Of a stretch of DNA of 5,609 nucleotides, positions 5,199 to 5,609 are shown in pieces. The position numbers and the translations under genes are program-made. Below the pieces are notes generated by a model that saw nothing but the letters and a program-made list of their open reading frames with translations, was not told the DNA's origin and searched no databases. The stretch's first letter is position 1, and every line of letters begins with the position of its first letter. This stretch comes from CAZPAN01 sp964428485. GTDB taxonomy: Bacteria; Actinomycetota; Coriobacteriia; Coriobacteriales; CADBOM01. The DNA lies in assembly GCA_964428485.1 (NCBI GenBank), contig CAYRYP010000076.1:1-5609 (forward strand). Direction: 5' to 3'.

Positions 5199-5474
5199 CT
5201 AATTCATGTTGGCGAAGCGTTCGACCGCCTTGGTAAAGTTCGCGATGGTCTTGTCGGCATCACCGTGCTCTATGCCGTCGCGCACACAGTGCTTGATGTG
5301 TCCCTCGAGGACCACTTGTCCGCAGCGGTGCAGAGCCGACTTAGCGGCGTTGATCTGAGCCAGAATGTCTTCGCACGGAACATCCTCGTCGATCATGCGG
5401 TTTATCGCCTGAACCTGCCCGGCGATCTTGTTCAGCCTGCGGCGAAGGTTGTCCAAATCCATGCACTGTCTCAT
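5199..5474 (-). CDS. csoR: CsoR/DUF156-family metal-sensing repressor
   Basis: This 91-residue all-helical protein matches the CsoR family in length and pattern: LRRRLNKIAGQVQAINRMI at 10-28, then PCEDILAQINAAKSAL at 33-48 and EGHIKHCV at 57-64. Cys34, His59 and Cys63 correspond to the Cys-x24-His-x3-Cys triad that binds Cu(I) in Mycobacterium tuberculosis CsoR. Such repressors are tetrameric DNA-binding proteins that let go of the operator when metal binds. The residue before Cys34 is Pro, where several copper CsoRs have Tyr. The start at 5474 is chosen because GGGAGG lies 5 bases upstream; a TTG at 5501 would add nine residues and overlap the promoter. It lies 260 bases upstream of the metal ATPase on the same strand, and a matching operator covers the ATPase promoter, so that pump is its probable target. 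A nickel/cobalt sensor (RcnR type) is unlikely because those have His in place of the last Cys. Confidence 0.92.
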   Translation of the reverse strand: MRQCMDLDNLRRRLNKIAGQVQAINRMIDEDVPCEDILAQINAAKSALHRCGQVVLEGHIKHCVRDGIEHGDADKTIANFTKAVERFANMN

Positions 5475-5479
5475 GTACG

Positions 5480-5485
5480 CCTCCC
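5480..5485 (-). promoter_or_regulatory. Ribosome binding site deciding the csoR start
   Basis: GGGAGG on the minus strand, 5 bases before the ATG at 5474. It lies inside the longer in-frame extension from TTG 5501 and so argues for the 91-residue form. Confidence 0.75.
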
Positions 5486-5504
5486 ATTGTCGTGAACTCA
5501 AACG

Positions 5505-5534
5505 ATTATCCAGCAGACCCCCGGAAGATGTCGA
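5505..5534 (-). promoter_or_regulatory. Candidate promoter of csoR
   Basis: On the minus strand TCGACA (5529-5534) and GATAAT (5505-5510) each match the consensus at 5 of 6 bases and are 18 bases apart, the same spacing as in the ATPase promoter. Transcription would begin near 5498, with a leader of about 24 bases. The spacer lacks the ATACCC-N4-GGGTAT dyad, so self-regulation through that site is not supported. Confidence 0.55.
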
Positions 5535-5609
5535 GGATTGTTATATGATCCACTGGATAAGGAGGGTCTGGCCGAGATCAGGAGAATCATCCTGGAGGGT
5601 CTAGGCAAG

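Noticed and set aside
5496..5609. Plus-strand frame open to the right edge, reading LAEIRRIILEGLGK at its end, after AAGGAGG at 5559-5565
   Set aside because: No ATG, GTG or TTG stands at a usable distance after the SD-like sequence, and the frame overlaps the csoR promoter. A second GGAGGG at 5594-5599 could serve a start just beyond the window, but that cannot be seen.

Overview
The window is a high-GC bacterial chromosome segment with compact genes, strong Shine-Dalgarno (SD) sites, and at least one likely TTG start. It contains an assembly gap of exactly 100 Ns. The mix of genes (a CsoR/DUF156 regulator, a metal P1B-ATPase, a YycJ/WalJ-type hydrolase, and a small zinc-ribbon protein beginning MCFRP) suggests a Gram-positive of the Actinobacteria, perhaps Coriobacteriia. 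That placement is a guess from protein style, not a measured result.

Layout: (1) 1-330, minus strand: a small four-cysteine zinc-ribbon protein with an Ala/Pro/Gly repeat tail, followed by a hairpin terminator. (2) 331-706: a 376-base divergent intergenic region with no convincing gene but several inverted repeats and candidate promoters on both sides. (3) 707-1356, plus strand: a short NfeD-like membrane protein, then 11 bases later a metallo-beta-lactamase-fold hydrolase of the YycJ/WalJ type, cut off by the gap. (4) 1357-1456: the gap. (5) 1475-2752, minus: a 12-segment MFS transporter that probably starts at TTG. (6) 2753-2988: a spacer carrying two copies of a ~30-bp repeat with a 40-bp period. 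(7) 2989-5474, minus: a metal-response pair, a CsoR-type repressor upstream of a P1B-type metal ATPase, with a textbook CsoR operator between the -35 and -10 boxes of the ATPase promoter. (8) 5475-5609: the csoR promoter region.

How the parts work together: the metal pair is the clearest functional unit. CsoR has the Cys-His-Cys sensor triad known from Cu(I) sensors, and the ATPase promoter has a dyad (ATACCC-N4-GGGTAT) of the kind such repressors bind. Metal binding to CsoR should therefore release the ATPase promoter and increase metal export. The ATPase is not a standard CopA, however. It lacks an N-terminal heavy-metal-binding domain, and its last membrane helices carry an HN-x2-S motif rather than the Tyr-Asn and Met-x2-Ser-Ser motifs of Cu(I) exporters. 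The metal actually handled is therefore open, and this is the most interesting point in the window. The NfeD-like and YycJ-like genes may form a short operon. No link between the MFS transporter and the metal genes can be shown from the sequence.
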